Assembly (NCBI GenBank): GCA_002224055.1
Contig: AZLU01000003.1
Span: 626,752 to 690,751, forward strand
From: Pezizomycotina sp. ARF18
Lineage: Eukaryota > Ascomycota
Reading direction: 5' to 3'
Length of the DNA: 64,000 bases
The translations under genes were made by a program, and so were the position numbers. The notes under the pieces are model-generated. The model searched no databases, was not told where the DNA came from, and was given only the letters and a program-made list of their open reading frames with translations. This document shows positions 41,626-53,702 of the stretch, in pieces (the stretch's first letter is position 1; every line of letters starts with the position of its first letter).

Positions 41626-43390
41626 ATGGCGTCGTCCTTCCGGCTGCTCTTGCCGCGTGGGCATCAGCGCTCTCATCATGCAGTAAACAGCTGCAAGCCC
41701 CAAAAATCCTCCGTCAATTGCAAACCGAACAGCAGCCGTCGCCGTTCGCCGGAGCTATTCGTCGGCTGACCACGCAGTCTTCCCGCCCCCAATTCCTTCC
41801 CCAGGCTAACACAACGACAAGCAAGCTCTTCCAACCACGGCGCTGCTTGCACAAACTAGCTGCTGAGCAGAATCCGACGCCGCTCGGCTTCTTTAGCAGG
41901 AAAAACAGCACCGTCGCGGATGCTACCGCTACCGCCGCCGCGACCGCGAAGGAAGCGCAGCAGCAACAGGCGCAGGCGCAAAGGCCGACAAGTATCCCGA
42001 CGTCTCCCACAGGTCCGTCGCGTGCTGGCTCCTCGGATCAGCCGGATTGGTCTTCTGCATCGTCGTCGTCGGTGGTCTAACTCGTCTTACAGAAAGCGGG
42101 TGATCACTTCCTTTCCTTTTGTCAAATCTAATCCCTTGCAAACAAAAAAAATTTTTTTTTTTTTTTTTTTTTTACGCTTCCTCACAACCTCTAGCTAAAC
42201 TATACACAATAAAATAGCCTCTCGATAACCCAATGGAAACCCATAACCGGCGCCCTACCCCCTCGCTCGCAATCCGACTGGGAGCGGGGAGTTCACCCTC
42301 TACCGCTCTCCCCCGAATTCCGCCTGCTAAACCCGACCATGTCCCTCGACGAGTACAAGTTCATCTACTACATGGAATGGTCGCACCGCCTCCTCGGCCG
42401 CCTCATCGGTATCTCATTCGTCCTCCCCGCGCTCTACTTCACCCTCCGCCGGCGCGTTTCCCGGCGCGACGTACCAAACTAGCCTCATCGCAGTCGGAAT
42501 CGGCATACAAGGCGTCATCGGCTGGTGGATGGTACAATCCGGTCTAGGCAACGAGCTCGGCGGCACGCAAGTCGAGAACTTCGACGAAACCGGCGGCCAC
42601 CGCGCGTATCGCAGTACAGGCTTACCGCACATTTAGGCGCTGCGTTCATAGTCTACGCCGGCATGGTATCCACCGCACTCTCCATCCTCCGCGATAGGAA
42701 ACTGTTGATAGAAGCGTCGAAGAGCAGCTTGCGGCAGAAGTACGAAGCTACGGCGAAGTTAATCAGTACCCGCCTGGCGCCGCGGTTCCGCGCGATACGC
42801 TTCGGCGTCGGTTTACTTACCTTATTAACATTCACACCGCAATGTCCGGCGCTCTCGTGGCGGGATTAGACGCCGGATTGGTATACAACGAATTCCCGAC
42901 GATGGCGGGCGGTGATACGGCTAACCCGTACCGTATTATACCACCTTACGATGAACTCTTTAATCCGATATACTCGCACGCCGCTGCACCGCGCACGACG
43001 ATTTAATATGGCAGAACATGCTCGAGAATCCCGTTACGGTGCAGCTGCAGCACCGGATACTGGCTACGACGACGTTTACTTACATACTCGGTTTATTTTT
43101 GTACACGCGGATGAAGAAGGATCTTATGAAGAGTCCGTCGAAGAGGGGGCTGCGGGTGTGTTGCACGTGGCGCTGTTGCAGGTTGCGCTGGGGATCAGTA
43201 CGCTGGTGTACATGGTACGACAGAGCTGGCGGCGGCGCACCAGGCGGGTAGTCTGGCGCTGTTTACGATGTGTCTGCTCTGGGGAAGCAGGATTTGGGCT
43301 CCAAAGGGGTTAATGAGGTTGCTGGCGAAGAAGGGTATTAAGGTTGATACTAGGGCTAGCCAATTCGTAAAGAATGCGGGCAAGTCGTAA
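41626..43390 (+). CDS. COX15: Heme A synthase Cox15
   Basis: Inner mitochondrial membrane enzyme that oxidises the C8 methyl of heme O to make heme A for cytochrome c oxidase. Two exons: 41626-42099 and 42218-43390. The N-terminus (MASSFRLLLPRGHQRSHHAV) and the following Arg/Ser/Ala-rich region look like a matrix-targeting sequence. Recognised blocks: YPDVSHRSVACWLLGSAGLV, FCIVVVGGLTRLTESG, LSITQWKPITGALPP, DEYKFIYYMEWSHRLLGR (heme-ligand His region), IGWWMVQSGL, HTAMSGALVAGLDAGLVYNE, ENPVTVQLQHRIL, LAAAHQAGSLALFT. The intron contains an A8-T22 run. At least six one-base frame changes are needed, several in C or G runs. The protein is essential for respiration and every motif is preserved, so these are probably sequence errors. 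Confidence 0.92.
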
Positions 43391-43741
43391 GGTGCTTGGG
43401 AAAATGTCTTGTAAATATATGATATCACTGTATATAACGAGGGGACTCTGTACAACAACAGCTAAAATCACCACTAGAATCGTATATATTTGGATAACAC
43501 TATCACGCAATCCTCCTACAACATCACTGTAATTATGGTAAAATTGACGCAGTTAACCCTTCGTTTTTATTGACCTTTTTTATTTTATTTCTCCAAGTCC
43601 TGACAATAAAACTAAAATTAAAAGAACAAAATATTTTCCTGTTTCATCTTTTTTTTATCCCCAAGATCTCTCTCTCTCGAATAATTAAATTGTTTTTTTA
43701 TGAAAAATATGGGAAGTTAAAAGCATGGTAAATTGCTCTTT
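43391..43741. other. Convergent 3' region of COX15 and the lysyl-tRNA synthetase gene
   Basis: Short AT-rich interval holding the two 3' UTRs. No further gene. Confidence 0.5.
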
Positions 43742-45838
43742 TCAAGGATGCCTGACAATTCCGGGGGCATCGATATCTCCGGGGTCTGCGCGGATGCCAA
43801 CGACCTCTGCGGCATTCTTTGACGACGACATCCTTCTCCTCCTTCATGAACGCTGCAGTTGGGAAAACCGTTCATGTTAGCTTTCTCCAGCAGTTCATTT
43901 ATTTTTAACAAAGGAGTGGAAATTATTGGGGATACTTACGGAACGCCAAAACCTCCCTGATGCTGTAATGGTTCGTCAGGAACATCACGATCCTGTCAAT
44001 ACCCATACCCCACCCACCGGTCGGCGGCAGACCGTACTCCAAGCTAGTGCAGAAGTTCTCGTCGATGAGCTGCGCCTCGTCGTCTCCCTGGTCCTTCTGC
44101 CTCGCCTGCTCCTCGAACCGCAGCCTCTGGTCGAAGGGGTCGTTCAACTCCGTGTACGCATTCACGATTTCCTTCTTGCAGACAAACGCCTCGAAGCGCT
44201 CGCAGAGGCCAGCGTGGTCGCGGTGGTACTTGGCGAGCGGCGACATCATCTGCGGGTGGCCCACGATGAAAGTCGGGTTGATGCAATTTTCCTCGATGAA
44301 CTCGCCGACGAGCTTGTCGAGCATGCGGGCGTTGGTCAAGGGTGGCGTGCAGTCGATCTTGAGCTCCGCCAGCAGGTTCTTGAGAAACTTGTTCGTCTCC
44401 ATGGTGTGCAGGTCTTCGCCCTTGGGGAACTTCTTGCCCGTGCACCGCTCGAGCTCGGGGATCATCTCCACGCGCTTCCACGGCTTCTCCCAGTTGACGT
44501 CGTATACTTCGCCGGTTTGGGTCGTGAACTTGGTCTTGTAGCCGCCGGTAACATGCTTGACCATGCCGGAAACGAGGTCCTCGGTGGTCTCGAGGACATC
44601 GTACATGTCCGCGTACGCCCAGTAGAATTCGCAGGTCGTGAACTCCGGGTTGTGCGTGAGGTCGATGCCTTCGTTGCGGAACTGCCTGCCGATTTCATAC
44701 ACGCGGTCCAAGCCGCCGACGATGAGCATCTTCAAGTACAGCTCCGGAGCGACACGCATGAACAGGTTCATGTCGAGCTCGTTATGGTGGGTAATGAACG
44801 GCTTGGCCGTCGCTCCCCCGGCGATGGCGTTCATCATCGGCGTCTCGACTTCGACAAAGTCCCTCTCGTCGAAGTAGCGGCGGACGTAAGAAATAATCTT
44901 GGAGCGGGTGATGAACGTCTCCCTCGTCCGGCTGTTCATGATGAGGTCCAGGTAGCGCTGGCGGTACCGCGTCTCCTTGTCCTGCAGGCCGAAGTGCTCC
45001 GTCGGCAGCATCCTCAAGCTCGGTGACAGGAGGATGACCTTCTTGGCGTACACTGACAGCTCGCCGGCGTCTTCGCCTTCCTTCGCACCCTTCGGGTTGG
45101 TATGTCCCGGATGGCCGACGACTCCGATGATATCACCGCGGCGGAGCGGCTCGTGCTCCGTGACGAAATCACCCTCGCAGTTCGCCGCAGAAGCCATAAT
45201 CTGCACCCTGTTTCCGTCGCATCGGATATCGTAGAACCTCAGCGAGGTGCCGAAGCTGCGGCTGCCCATTATCCTACCGCCAAGGAAATTTCATCTTCCT
45301 TGACCTCCTCTCCGGGCTTGAGGTGGGCGTACTTGGACAGGACGTCGGGGATCTTGTCCTTGACGTGGAACTTGTGCGGGTACGGGTTCGGCTGCTTGGT
45401 CTGGCGGAGGTTGTTGATGTAGCGGGAGCGGATTTCGAAGTATTGCTGCCAAGATGCGACAAGGAAAAGAAAAAAAAAATTTAACTTCCAACCCTCATGC
45501 GAAGGAGTGGTATATTAACAAAGGGAGCCATACGTTAGGCGTCAACTCAGCTTCCTCCGCGCTCTTATCTACGAGCTTCTTCTTCGCCGGACCCGATGGC
45601 TCCTTCGCCGACTTAGCTGCCGCCTTCTCTGCCTGTGTAACAAGCTTTGTTAATAATTGTTCGCATGTGTTAGTGTGGGGTCTATTGGAAGCTTCAGCAG
45701 ACAGACCTTCTTCCTCTCGTTCTCCCTCTGCTTCTCTCTCCTCTTCAATTCTGTCTTGGAGATCATTTCTCCGGTAACGGGGTCCTTGTGGAGGTTCTTC
45801 GCCGCCTCACCGGCTGCCGCTGAACTCGAATCGGCCAT
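43742..45838 (-). CDS. KRS1: Cytosolic lysyl-tRNA synthetase
   Basis: Class IIb synthetase that charges tRNA-Lys. Exons (complement): 45707-45838, 45534-45632, 43940-45445, 43742-43852. The N-terminus is hydrophilic ([20 protein letters not shown], then [17 protein letters not shown]), with no mitochondrial leader. The anticodon OB-fold runs [20 protein letters not shown] to [16 protein letters not shown]. Catalytic blocks: ETPMMN (motif 1), [20 protein letters not shown] (motif 2), [14 protein letters not shown] (motif 3). Motif 3 runs into IREVLAFPFMK across the last intron. The large exon is open for about 450 codons. One G appears missing in a GG pair near 45284, splitting [13 protein letters not shown]. 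Exon 1 ends at an unusual GTCTGT donor. The C-terminal 30 residues are uncertain in frame. Confidence 0.95.
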
Positions 45839-46161
45839 GTTTTAGGGGAAATTGTATATCTATCTGTTATCCGTTATCGATTGAGGTGGAGAAATGTTAA
45901 CAGCTGCGGTGAAGAAATATGTCATCGAACATATAATAAGCATAGTGAGATAGAATGATTCTTTGAATGATTCTTTAAGCTTGATAATGTATCTTTTTTA
46001 CCTTCTTTTATGGACGGTCCTTTACTTTGGTAGCTGTGAGTCAAAAAGTTGTGTAGTTGATTTTGAAGCTCTGACTGATATTGAAGCTTCCCTTGTATAT
46101 ATTGGTGGGGCTCGGAGGTGAATAAAAATTTAAAAAGAGGTTGCGGGTAAAAAAAGTCAGA

Positions 46162-46201
<40 letters not shown>

Positions 46202-47092
46202 ATTGAAAATATATGAGGGCGTGTAAAAATCTAGAACCACCGCTCACAAAGGCAAGATAGGCGATAAACACCGTGAAACAGCCGCCCGTGCTGTACGATA
46301 AGAGCTCCGTCCAGTATGTCCACGAGAACAAAGAGGGGTCTCGTGATATATTATCTAGCTTATAGTAGCTATCTATATATCTGCATATTCTCGTATGTAT
46401 CAAAGACTTCAATTGGATCAATTGATACCCATTTCTAATATAGGCCGTCTGCAGCTATTTGAGCGAGAGCCGCTTGATATCGCCTGCATAGGATTCACGA
46501 TAAAGCATGTTGATAGGTGTAAGCTCTCGAATAATAGAGATTGTTATTGTTTGCTTGCTATTTGTCCCTTCAGGGGAATTCTGGAAAAATATTTGTTATC
46601 GTAAAAAAGAAAACTACAGCTAGATATCGTGAGAAAGCAACTGGACTAGACAATCAATGTCATAAAATATGCGTGCTTCGATATTCTTGTATTCCTTTTA
46701 TTCATTTTGATCATCAATGAAGATTAAAGGTTTCTCCTTTGTATTCCTTTCCTCCTTTTTTTAATTTTATTTTTCTCTTTTCTTATTTGTTATATATTCT
46801 TAAGCAGATCTTTTACACTTTTTCTTGAAAACTTTTGTGAAAGGCATCGTTCCGCATCAAGGATTTGTGGGTAGAAGGAAAAGAAAAGCGACAAGAAATA
46901 AAAAAATATGTATCATCCAAAAAAAAAAAAAAAAAAATATTAACCATCTTCATATGTTTTTCAATCTTCTTCCAGTTGTGTTCGAGTCCGCTTTGCCTGA
47001 TGGATTGTCGTAATGAGATATCTGGTTTTAGAATGAAAATTGTCATTCACTCAAATATCTCGATACACGGTTGCGGACGACGTTTTCGTGAA
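45839..47092. other. Intergenic region with a 35-base A-run
   Basis: The A-run at 46165-46199 and a 17-base A-run near 46920 are the only notable features. The lysyl-tRNA synthetase promoter lies at the left end and the exchanger 3' flank at the right. Confidence 0.45.
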
Positions 47093-49990
47093 CTAGAATT
47101 TTGTAGAGTTGAAGTTGACCGCTCCACTACCGGCGCCGAAATCCGACTGACTTGACGTATTCGGATAGAAGTATGCCGCGACCCTAATCGTAGAAACATG
47201 TTAGATAAATTATTTGTTGAGGAAACGTATGATGAGAAGTTCGTAAACTTACGCAATGATCACGTAGGAAGCACACAGGAGTGAGCCTTCCAAATAGTTA
47301 CTCCTACCGTCGAGGATAAGGAAGTTGATAATGAAGCAGCTGACGAACAAAGTGACAGTCTCAAAGATGTTGAAATACAGTCCCATGTCCTTCTGGAGGA
47401 TCCAGCGAGGATAACAATGATCGGAGTGACGAAAAGTGCAATCTGGATGGAACTTCCGACGGCGACACCGATAGCAAGATCCATCTTATTCTTCGCGGCA
47501 ACGGTGACGGCAGTGACGTGCTCGGCAGCGTTACCAACGATGGGGAGAAGGATCAGACCGACGAAGGCTTCACTAATACCCGTGGTAGAAACCAGATCGT
47601 TGATGCTGCCGACGAGGAATTCGGCGCAGACGGCAAACGAGGGCGGTAGATCCGAGCAGGAGCAAGACGGCGGTCGGCGGCTGATGTGGTGCTTGGCTTC
47701 CGCTTCCGCTTCAAGAGAGTGGACAGACACGTTCAGAGGAACCAAGTGGGGAAGTTCCGGAAGGATGGGCTGATTCAAACGAGGCGGCAGCGAGTTGGCA
47801 CGGCGGAGCGGACGACCACGGGTTACCGGGTCTTCCGAAAGTTCCCTTGATGGCTCACGAGGACGAGGTTGGAAAGAGAACAACCTCGGCGCGGCGGCAC
47901 GGAATGCAGCCAATGGGTTCTCACGTACTGGTGCTGGGTTGGGTTCGGAAGTGGCGTGAATGACCGGAGTATCTTCAATGGTGACGGAGGGGCCAGGACG
48001 TGGCTCCTCGATCTCTTCAGGCTCTTCAAAAACAGGATCATCCTTCTCGATAGGCTGTGGGACATGGCGGTGAGACTATGTCGTCGTTACGTGAATTGAC
48101 GCTAAGCCTACGGAGACGCTCGCGGACAGCACGACCCATCCTGTTGGGGAAGGAACTGCTGTTCGAGGAACTCGAGCTCGAACTGCTTCGGCTGCTAGAC
48201 GAAGATGAGGAGGACGAGCTGCCGAAATGTGCCAGAACACCGGGTGAGATTCCTCGTCGATGATGTGTTGTGGGGTGGATTCGTACATGTACGCGTGAGA
48301 GTACAGTGGAAGAGGAGGTAAAGGATATATACCAGCAGCAGGACCACACTGGTCCGCGGCTGACTTTCAGTGTTGCATTATCTGCCTGCTCACCATTATT
48401 GAACGCAGCGTGAAATGCCGTCTAAACTCGAGTTAGTGTCATTCATAACATAATTTCGAAGGAAATTTCTGAAAATCAACCGGGAGTCTCACCGGAAGTA
48501 AAAGGCTCATAACGCTCAGACTGAGCAAGCAAGCACTCATTTGAGTGACTGTGCTGTTGTAGATCTACGCAAACAAGATATAGATGGTCAGTAACAAAGA
48601 CACCGCATAGACAAAAAGTTACTCTCTTGAAGGAGACTAATTTGATTTACCTGTTCTCGGAAGCGAAGACCGCCGATAAGGAAACACATTCCAAGGATTA
48701 AAAGCAAGTTGGCGAGAACGCTACCCAGCAAGGAGGCTTGGACAATACGAATTTCATTCTGGTGAAAGAGAAACATTAGTTAGTGAACAAATCGAAGGAT
48801 TAATCAGAAAGCACGGATTACAAAACTCACCTTTGTAAGAGCAATACTATGGAAAATGAAATTCATCGATTAGAACACAAGATATATATATATATATATA
48901 TATGAGAACCCGTTCAATTTACTCACATGCTGTTCATAAAAGTTAGCAATTTACTCTAGAAGAAAAGATTTTTGGGCTATATTTTCACTTACAAATAATC
49001 AATTCAACTGCGTTTCCAAAGGTAACATTCATCAATGCTCCAATTGTATCACCGAGGCGAGCGGCTACGCTCTCGTTGCAAAGGAAAGGAGACCGGCGAG
49101 TGGGACGATGGCGATGGCGTTCATGACGAATACGAGAGTTGGACTGGCGTTGACCGCCTTGAGCACGATCCCGACCGGAACAAAGACGAGCAAAACGTTT
49201 ACCCAGGACGCGAAGAGGATATTCCTAAGAGCCAGGAAAGAAACGCTTCCAGACTGGAGGCTGAACCTTGAAGGACTCATCGTCCCCGTCGGTGCTGCTG
49301 AGGGTCGTGGGCCCGCCATTTTCGTTGTAGGTGTTGCCGGCACCGTTGGCGCCGCACGGGAGGCCTGGGTGGTCGACTGCTGCCTTGCTGCCCGTAGGGT
49401 TGTTGTTGTCCTGTATATGAGGGGTATTCACGATGAGCTTTCCTTCCTCGATCGATATTATTACTTCTCCTGCTGCTGCTCTTATTATTGCTGCTGCTAC
49501 TGCTGCTGAGTGCTACTACTCCGCTGTCTCCACTGGCGGCGGCGGCGGCGGCGGCGGCTGCTGCAGAATCCGTTTCGTCGTCCTTTTTGTTCTTCTTGCT
49601 CTTCTTCCCGCCTTTCTTTTTGATGAATCTGGGGAGGTCAGGGTCAGGGTCGGGTTCAGAAGCAGTGTTATTATTACCGTGGCGTGAAAGGCCGGCGTTG
49701 GCTGCGGTGTTTGAAGCAGTCTGGCTGAGTGTATTCGATGCGGTGGCCGCAGCACCGGTCTGTGAGTTTACTTGCTGCAGCTGCGGCTGCGCAGGCTCGG
49801 ACCAAGGATTGTATCGGTGCGCATGCGCTTTCGATCTGGCAAACGATTTAACTTTGTCTGCACGACCCCTTGTCTGTTAGTGATGCCCGAACACGCTATC
49901 CTTGCCCTTGTTTCATCAAGCGTCATCGAGAAAGAAAAAGAAAGAAATTGAGGAATGCAACTTACGCATCTACGTACGGGCCGTTAACGT
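47093..49990 (-). CDS. VCX1: Vacuolar Ca2+/H+ exchanger (CAX family, Vcx1-like)
   Basis: Vacuolar antiporter that drives Ca2+ into the vacuole with the proton gradient. Exons from the right: part of the N-terminus near 49966-50010, then about 48995-49868, 48831-48846, 48651-48758, 48493-48564, 47253-48421, 47093-47182. The N-terminus is long and low in complexity (poly-Ala, Ser/Asn, Lys runs). The CAX core follows: [40 protein letters not shown] (first cation motif), [52 protein letters not shown] cytosolic Ser/Glu-rich loop is next, then [20 protein letters not shown] (second motif) and [19 protein letters not shown]. The tail is [17 protein letters not shown]. The first exon and start were not resolved. 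Three or four frame changes, mostly in the repeats and loop. Confidence 0.88.
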
Positions 49991-50501
49991 CGTCAGGAGA
50001 CGTGGACTGGTGTTGGTCAGAAAAGGTGAGATTAAGAAAAGAAGAAGAAGAGGAAGAAGAAAAGAAGAAGAAGAATAGAAGAAAAAGGAACTGGAAAAAA
50101 GTATTAAGAGACGAAAGGGGAACAAAAAGGTAGGAAAATAAAAAAGTGTATTTTTTTCTTTGGGGTGGCAGGAAATGGGCCCTCCTTAAAAGCCCGATTT
50201 CATCCCTCCAGAGAACGCCCCCAAGGCCAGAAAAGAGGACCGTGAGGACCAAAGAACGCGGAAAAATAGCCAACAAACGACACGCAGACGGTACTTCTTG
50301 CAGTACTCTACTGATGTAATGTGTAGGGAGAGACAAAAAAAAAAAAGTTGGAAAAAGAAAAGAAAGGAAAAAAAAAAGATACAAAAGGGAACGTGATGGT
50401 GTGATGAGGATAAGGGCCTCACGGCCTTGGGCCTATGGGGAACTAGAACTCCGTACCAGGCCGTAAGAGCAGATTTGTACTGTGTAGAATCAGGTTTAGC
50501 G
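49991..50501. other. Probable 5' region of the exchanger gene
   Basis: Purine-rich on + (GAAGAAGAAGA near 50040-50080, A-runs near 50336 and 50371). The true first exon or leader of the exchanger should lie here, but I could not place its ATG. Confidence 0.4.
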
Positions 50502-51057
50502 TCACTTATTCCTTCGCTCGAACAAGATAGAGATCCTTAATCCCTGGAAGTCCGTGTCGTTACTACTGCAGATGTATAGACCGCCAAGATGTATGTTTCC
50601 TTTTGATTTCTTGGTATTGAGACGAATCGAAGGACCGTATTGGCCGACGAGGCGAGATGGGTCGTCCTTTGCTGTAGTATCCAGTTCGTGATATAATTTT
50701 TTTTTGTTGAACGGAGGGAAGTAGCTTTCTGTTACGGAATAAGTTTGTCGAGGAAGGTTTAAACTGCGAGGGAAAAAAAAAAAAAAAAAAAAATTTGCTG
50801 CAAAAAAGACCCCCTCACTCTTAAAATAAGACCAGAAACAATCTAGCAAGAACTTCCACTCTGCCTCGGCATCAAAACGAAGAGAATATCTTTGATATTT
50901 TATAATTATTTCTCCATTCCTGACTGCTCCATCGACCATCGACCTCCTACTTCCAAAATACAAACATGCAGCTCGCTATCTGTTGAGCATCGGAGTTGCG
51001 CAGTTTCAGGGTAGCCCGGTTTTGCTCGACAGCTAACACCGCCTTCGCCGACGCCAT
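50502..51057 (-). CDS. Unknown small protein, two exons
   Basis: Starts MASAKAVLAVEQNRATLKLR at 51057. It continues, one frame over, as GSRRSMVDGAVRNGEIIIKY, QRYSLRFDAEAEWKFLLDCF and WSYFKSEG, then crosses a probable intron holding the 21-base A-run (50773-50793 on +). The last exon reads KLYHELDTTAKDDPSRLVGQ, YGPSIRLNTKKSKGNIHLGG and ends ISILFERRNK at 50502. About 160 residues. EIIIKYQRYSLRFD weakly recalls KIKINLHRRYLRFG of family C, too weakly to claim homology. Confidence 0.45.
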
Positions 51058-51821
51058 GTCTAGGATCTGATATCGACATCACTCTAACCTGCAGATGACA
51101 CAGAAATGAGTCGATAGTCCCGGCAAACCGTTATCACCGACCTTGACCACGAAAGCTTATCTTTTTTTTTTTTCTCCTTTTCTTTCGATGTCCTTGGATC
51201 CTTCCAAGGCGTCGAGGTTTTTCGTAATACCTTTGCTCATCGAGAGTTTGCATAGGATCCGGATCCTTCCAAGGTGTGCTCAGGAGATCTCTTCTGAGGA
51301 GTTTGCTCCCATATATTTCTCCTCTTTTCATCCGTATTTTTTTTTTTTTTTTTTTGATAACAGTTTGTTTGCACTATTCGCATGCAAAGCTTCATGCAGG
51401 CTGACATGTAAAAAGCTTGGACGAACTGCAGATATTTCAACCAACTGCTGCTAGTACGATGTACGGCCCCAGGCATGTTCTTCATGAGCGAAAGAAACAA
51501 CCGACAACGTGGCATGTTTTCGGACGGAAAGCTTTTCAAACTTTTTTCGGACAATTCACCTTTTTTCGTCTGAAGCTATGGTACGACGAAAATTTTTGCA
51601 AAATTGCAAAGTTCTCTCAGACGTGATGATGTCTACTCGCAAGAGTCCCTCGCAATTGACCCTATCATACGGAAATAATGGCATTCGACGGGGATTTGAT
51701 ATCTCTTCCTAGACAATAAAAAGAAAAATATAAGTAGCACCGCCATGCAAATCGAACACCGCCACAAATTAATCGAAAAGCTGCACGCTCAAACTAGTGG
51801 CGAGTGACTTTTTCAACAAAA
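51058..51821. other. Intergenic region
   Basis: Contains T-runs near 51162 and 51338. A GGATCCTTCCAAGG string occurs twice (about 51196 and 51262), 66 bases apart. No gene recognised. Confidence 0.35.
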
Positions 51822-52101
51822 ATGGACCAAACGGAGAAGTTACCGTTAATTGTGGGAAAAAAGTATTATAATGGACGCGTAATATTGCCTTTTACACTGA
51901 CCCATGCTCAATTACGTAGTGACCGGTCGAAATCAGAATCTTATCGTTCGTTAAGGGAACGGTCGACGGGAGAGAAAAAGTACTCAATCCAGACCGCGTT
52001 ATCTCGTTTTCTTTTTCTTTTTTTTTGCAGTAATTCCAACTACTACCACGTCCGCCCCCGAGATTTACATTGGAATCCCTAGGATGCGGTGCTTGTTTTG
52101 A
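51822..52101 (+). CDS. Possible small spliced gene (weak)
   Basis: Starts MDQTEKLPLIVGKKYYNGRV and continues ILPFTLTHAQLRSDRSK. A T-rich tract ending TTGCAG at 52030 could be an acceptor, after which VIPTTTTSAPEIYIGIPRMR leads to a stop at 52101. The donor is not clear, and no family is recognised. Confidence 0.25.
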
Positions 52102-52489
52102 GGACGTTCCAGCCTACTGGTAATTCAATTATCGTATAATGAACTAATTATTACCAATTGCAATATTTTCATATGATCATGATGGAATGGAAGGAAAAAA
52201 AAAATAAAAAAAAACTTGGGGTTCTTGGACTCTTGGGGGGTTTACAATATGCAAGGATAACACGGCAGAGTATAACCGTGTAGAATCCAGGAACCCTTGT
52301 TTGAAAAGGTGCATGCAGGTTTGTTTTTTGTCGAAAGACGAAAACGGCAGAGATAGAATACAGAAATATTCAGAGGAGCTTAGAAGACAACGCCCTGTAT
52401 AGGCAAGGTATATACTTTCTATAGTCTCCTATTTCTTTATACTACAGTAACAAGGAAAATCATTGAAAAAATGACCATGAGAGGATGAA

Positions 52490-52870
52490 ATGCAAGCAAG
52501 ATGCAGAACGAAAATGACGAAGAGAAATACAACAGGGAAAGGGAATTAAGAAGAACAATAATACTTTCTTGCAGTAACTTTACTTGCGAATAACAATCAA
52601 ATGCGAATACCCGTAACTTCCAAGGATTCTTTAGAGGGACGACAATCGTTCACCAAGAAGTCCAAGACGCGAAAACTCCACTTTCTTCAGTTTTGGAGAA
52701 TTGAAGTGGGGGAAACGTGCATGCTCTAAAAAGTCATGGCGCACACACACCGTTCCGAGACACCAATAGAATGTCACAATCCCCACTCCCAACTTGCTTC
52801 GGAGGTTAGGAGTTTTCGTTTGATTTCTTGGCCTTGGGATGCCCCTCCCGAAGGCCGTTGAGGTTGAGTA
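52490..52870 (-). repeat. Diverged duplicate of the DUG2 3' end and flank
   Basis: On the + strand, blocks GCAGAACGAAAA, AATCAAATGCGAA, GTGGGG-AAACGTGCATGC and CCG-TCCGAGACACC occur in the same order and spacing as at 57905-58110, the DUG2 terminal exon and 3' flank. The coding end here reads HPKAKKSNENS where DUG2 has TPKKQR. No peptidase sequence was found further right, so only the tail seems to be duplicated. Confidence 0.5.
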
Positions 52871-53257
52871 GTAGGACGCGGGTATTGTCTGGTGGCTATA
52901 GCTGGACTATTATAGCCTTGCGTGATCACTTCGGCTTCACCATACCGGATCGGCGGTATACAAATGCAAACTCTTTAAGGAGTAGATACTGCCTTTGCTA
53001 ACCTTTCATAATCTGTGATTTCAATATTTTCCAATGTTGCGTCCCTACTTTTCGAAGACATTATAATCTAGCTTCTTAAAGCATCGTTATCGACTAATGT
53101 CAAAACGTTTCAAAAAAAAAAAAAGCCTCGATTTCACGAAAGATGTTTTTCTTGGGAGAATTTTGTAAAGGTATTAATCACTGCGGATATTGACGGAGAG
53201 ACCTCTACCGTATTATCTGGCGGTGAAGCGATCATCTAATAGTAGCAGGCTACCTGT

Positions 53258-53456
53258 GTATAAGCAACTATACTTAGCCAGATAGCCTTTCCTCTCCCTC
53301 CATTATGGTGTATAAGCAACTATACAAAATATCAATAAAATACTGGCAAAATGGTGTTTTTTTTTTATAGTATTCTTATCAAATAAACTATTTTATTTCG
53401 AAATTACGAATAGCCAAGTATTCATAATATGGCAGATGATTGTATATAAGCAACTA
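53258..53456 (+). repeat. Three direct copies of a 16-base motif
   Basis: GTATAAGCAACTATAC occurs exactly at 53258-53273 and 53310-53325, and as GTATATAAGCAACTAA at 53442-53456. The ends GTATA/TATAC are inverted, so each unit could form a small hairpin. Too few copies for an array; function unknown. Confidence 0.6.
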
Positions 53457-53702
53457 ATTGTTAGCTTTCTGGCCACTCTGCGTTTTTATAAAAGCAACGC
53501 TGCTTCGCGCCGGATAATATGGTATTTAGGTACAACAAAAAGGCATATATGCAGTTACAAATAGCTATGACGATCTCATATTCTAGGAAGCCTGTGTAGT
53601 GATTCATATATATACATATATATATATATACCACATGCATCGTATTTAAACGGATTAGCGCTCCCAGTTTCGTGGATTGATATAAACTCACGGATCTCGG
53701 TT

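Larger units (their letters stand above)
52102..53702. other. Region with repeats, no intact gene
   Basis: Holds the diverged copy of the DUG2 3' end (52490-52870) and three copies of a 16-base motif (53258-53456), listed separately. Otherwise AT-rich, without a supported gene. Confidence 0.5.

Noticed and set aside
43926-45026. A 366-codon open frame on + inside the lysyl-tRNA synthetase locus
   Set aside because: It is antisense to the conserved synthetase exon, has no introns or family match, and its composition follows the codon bias of the opposite strand.
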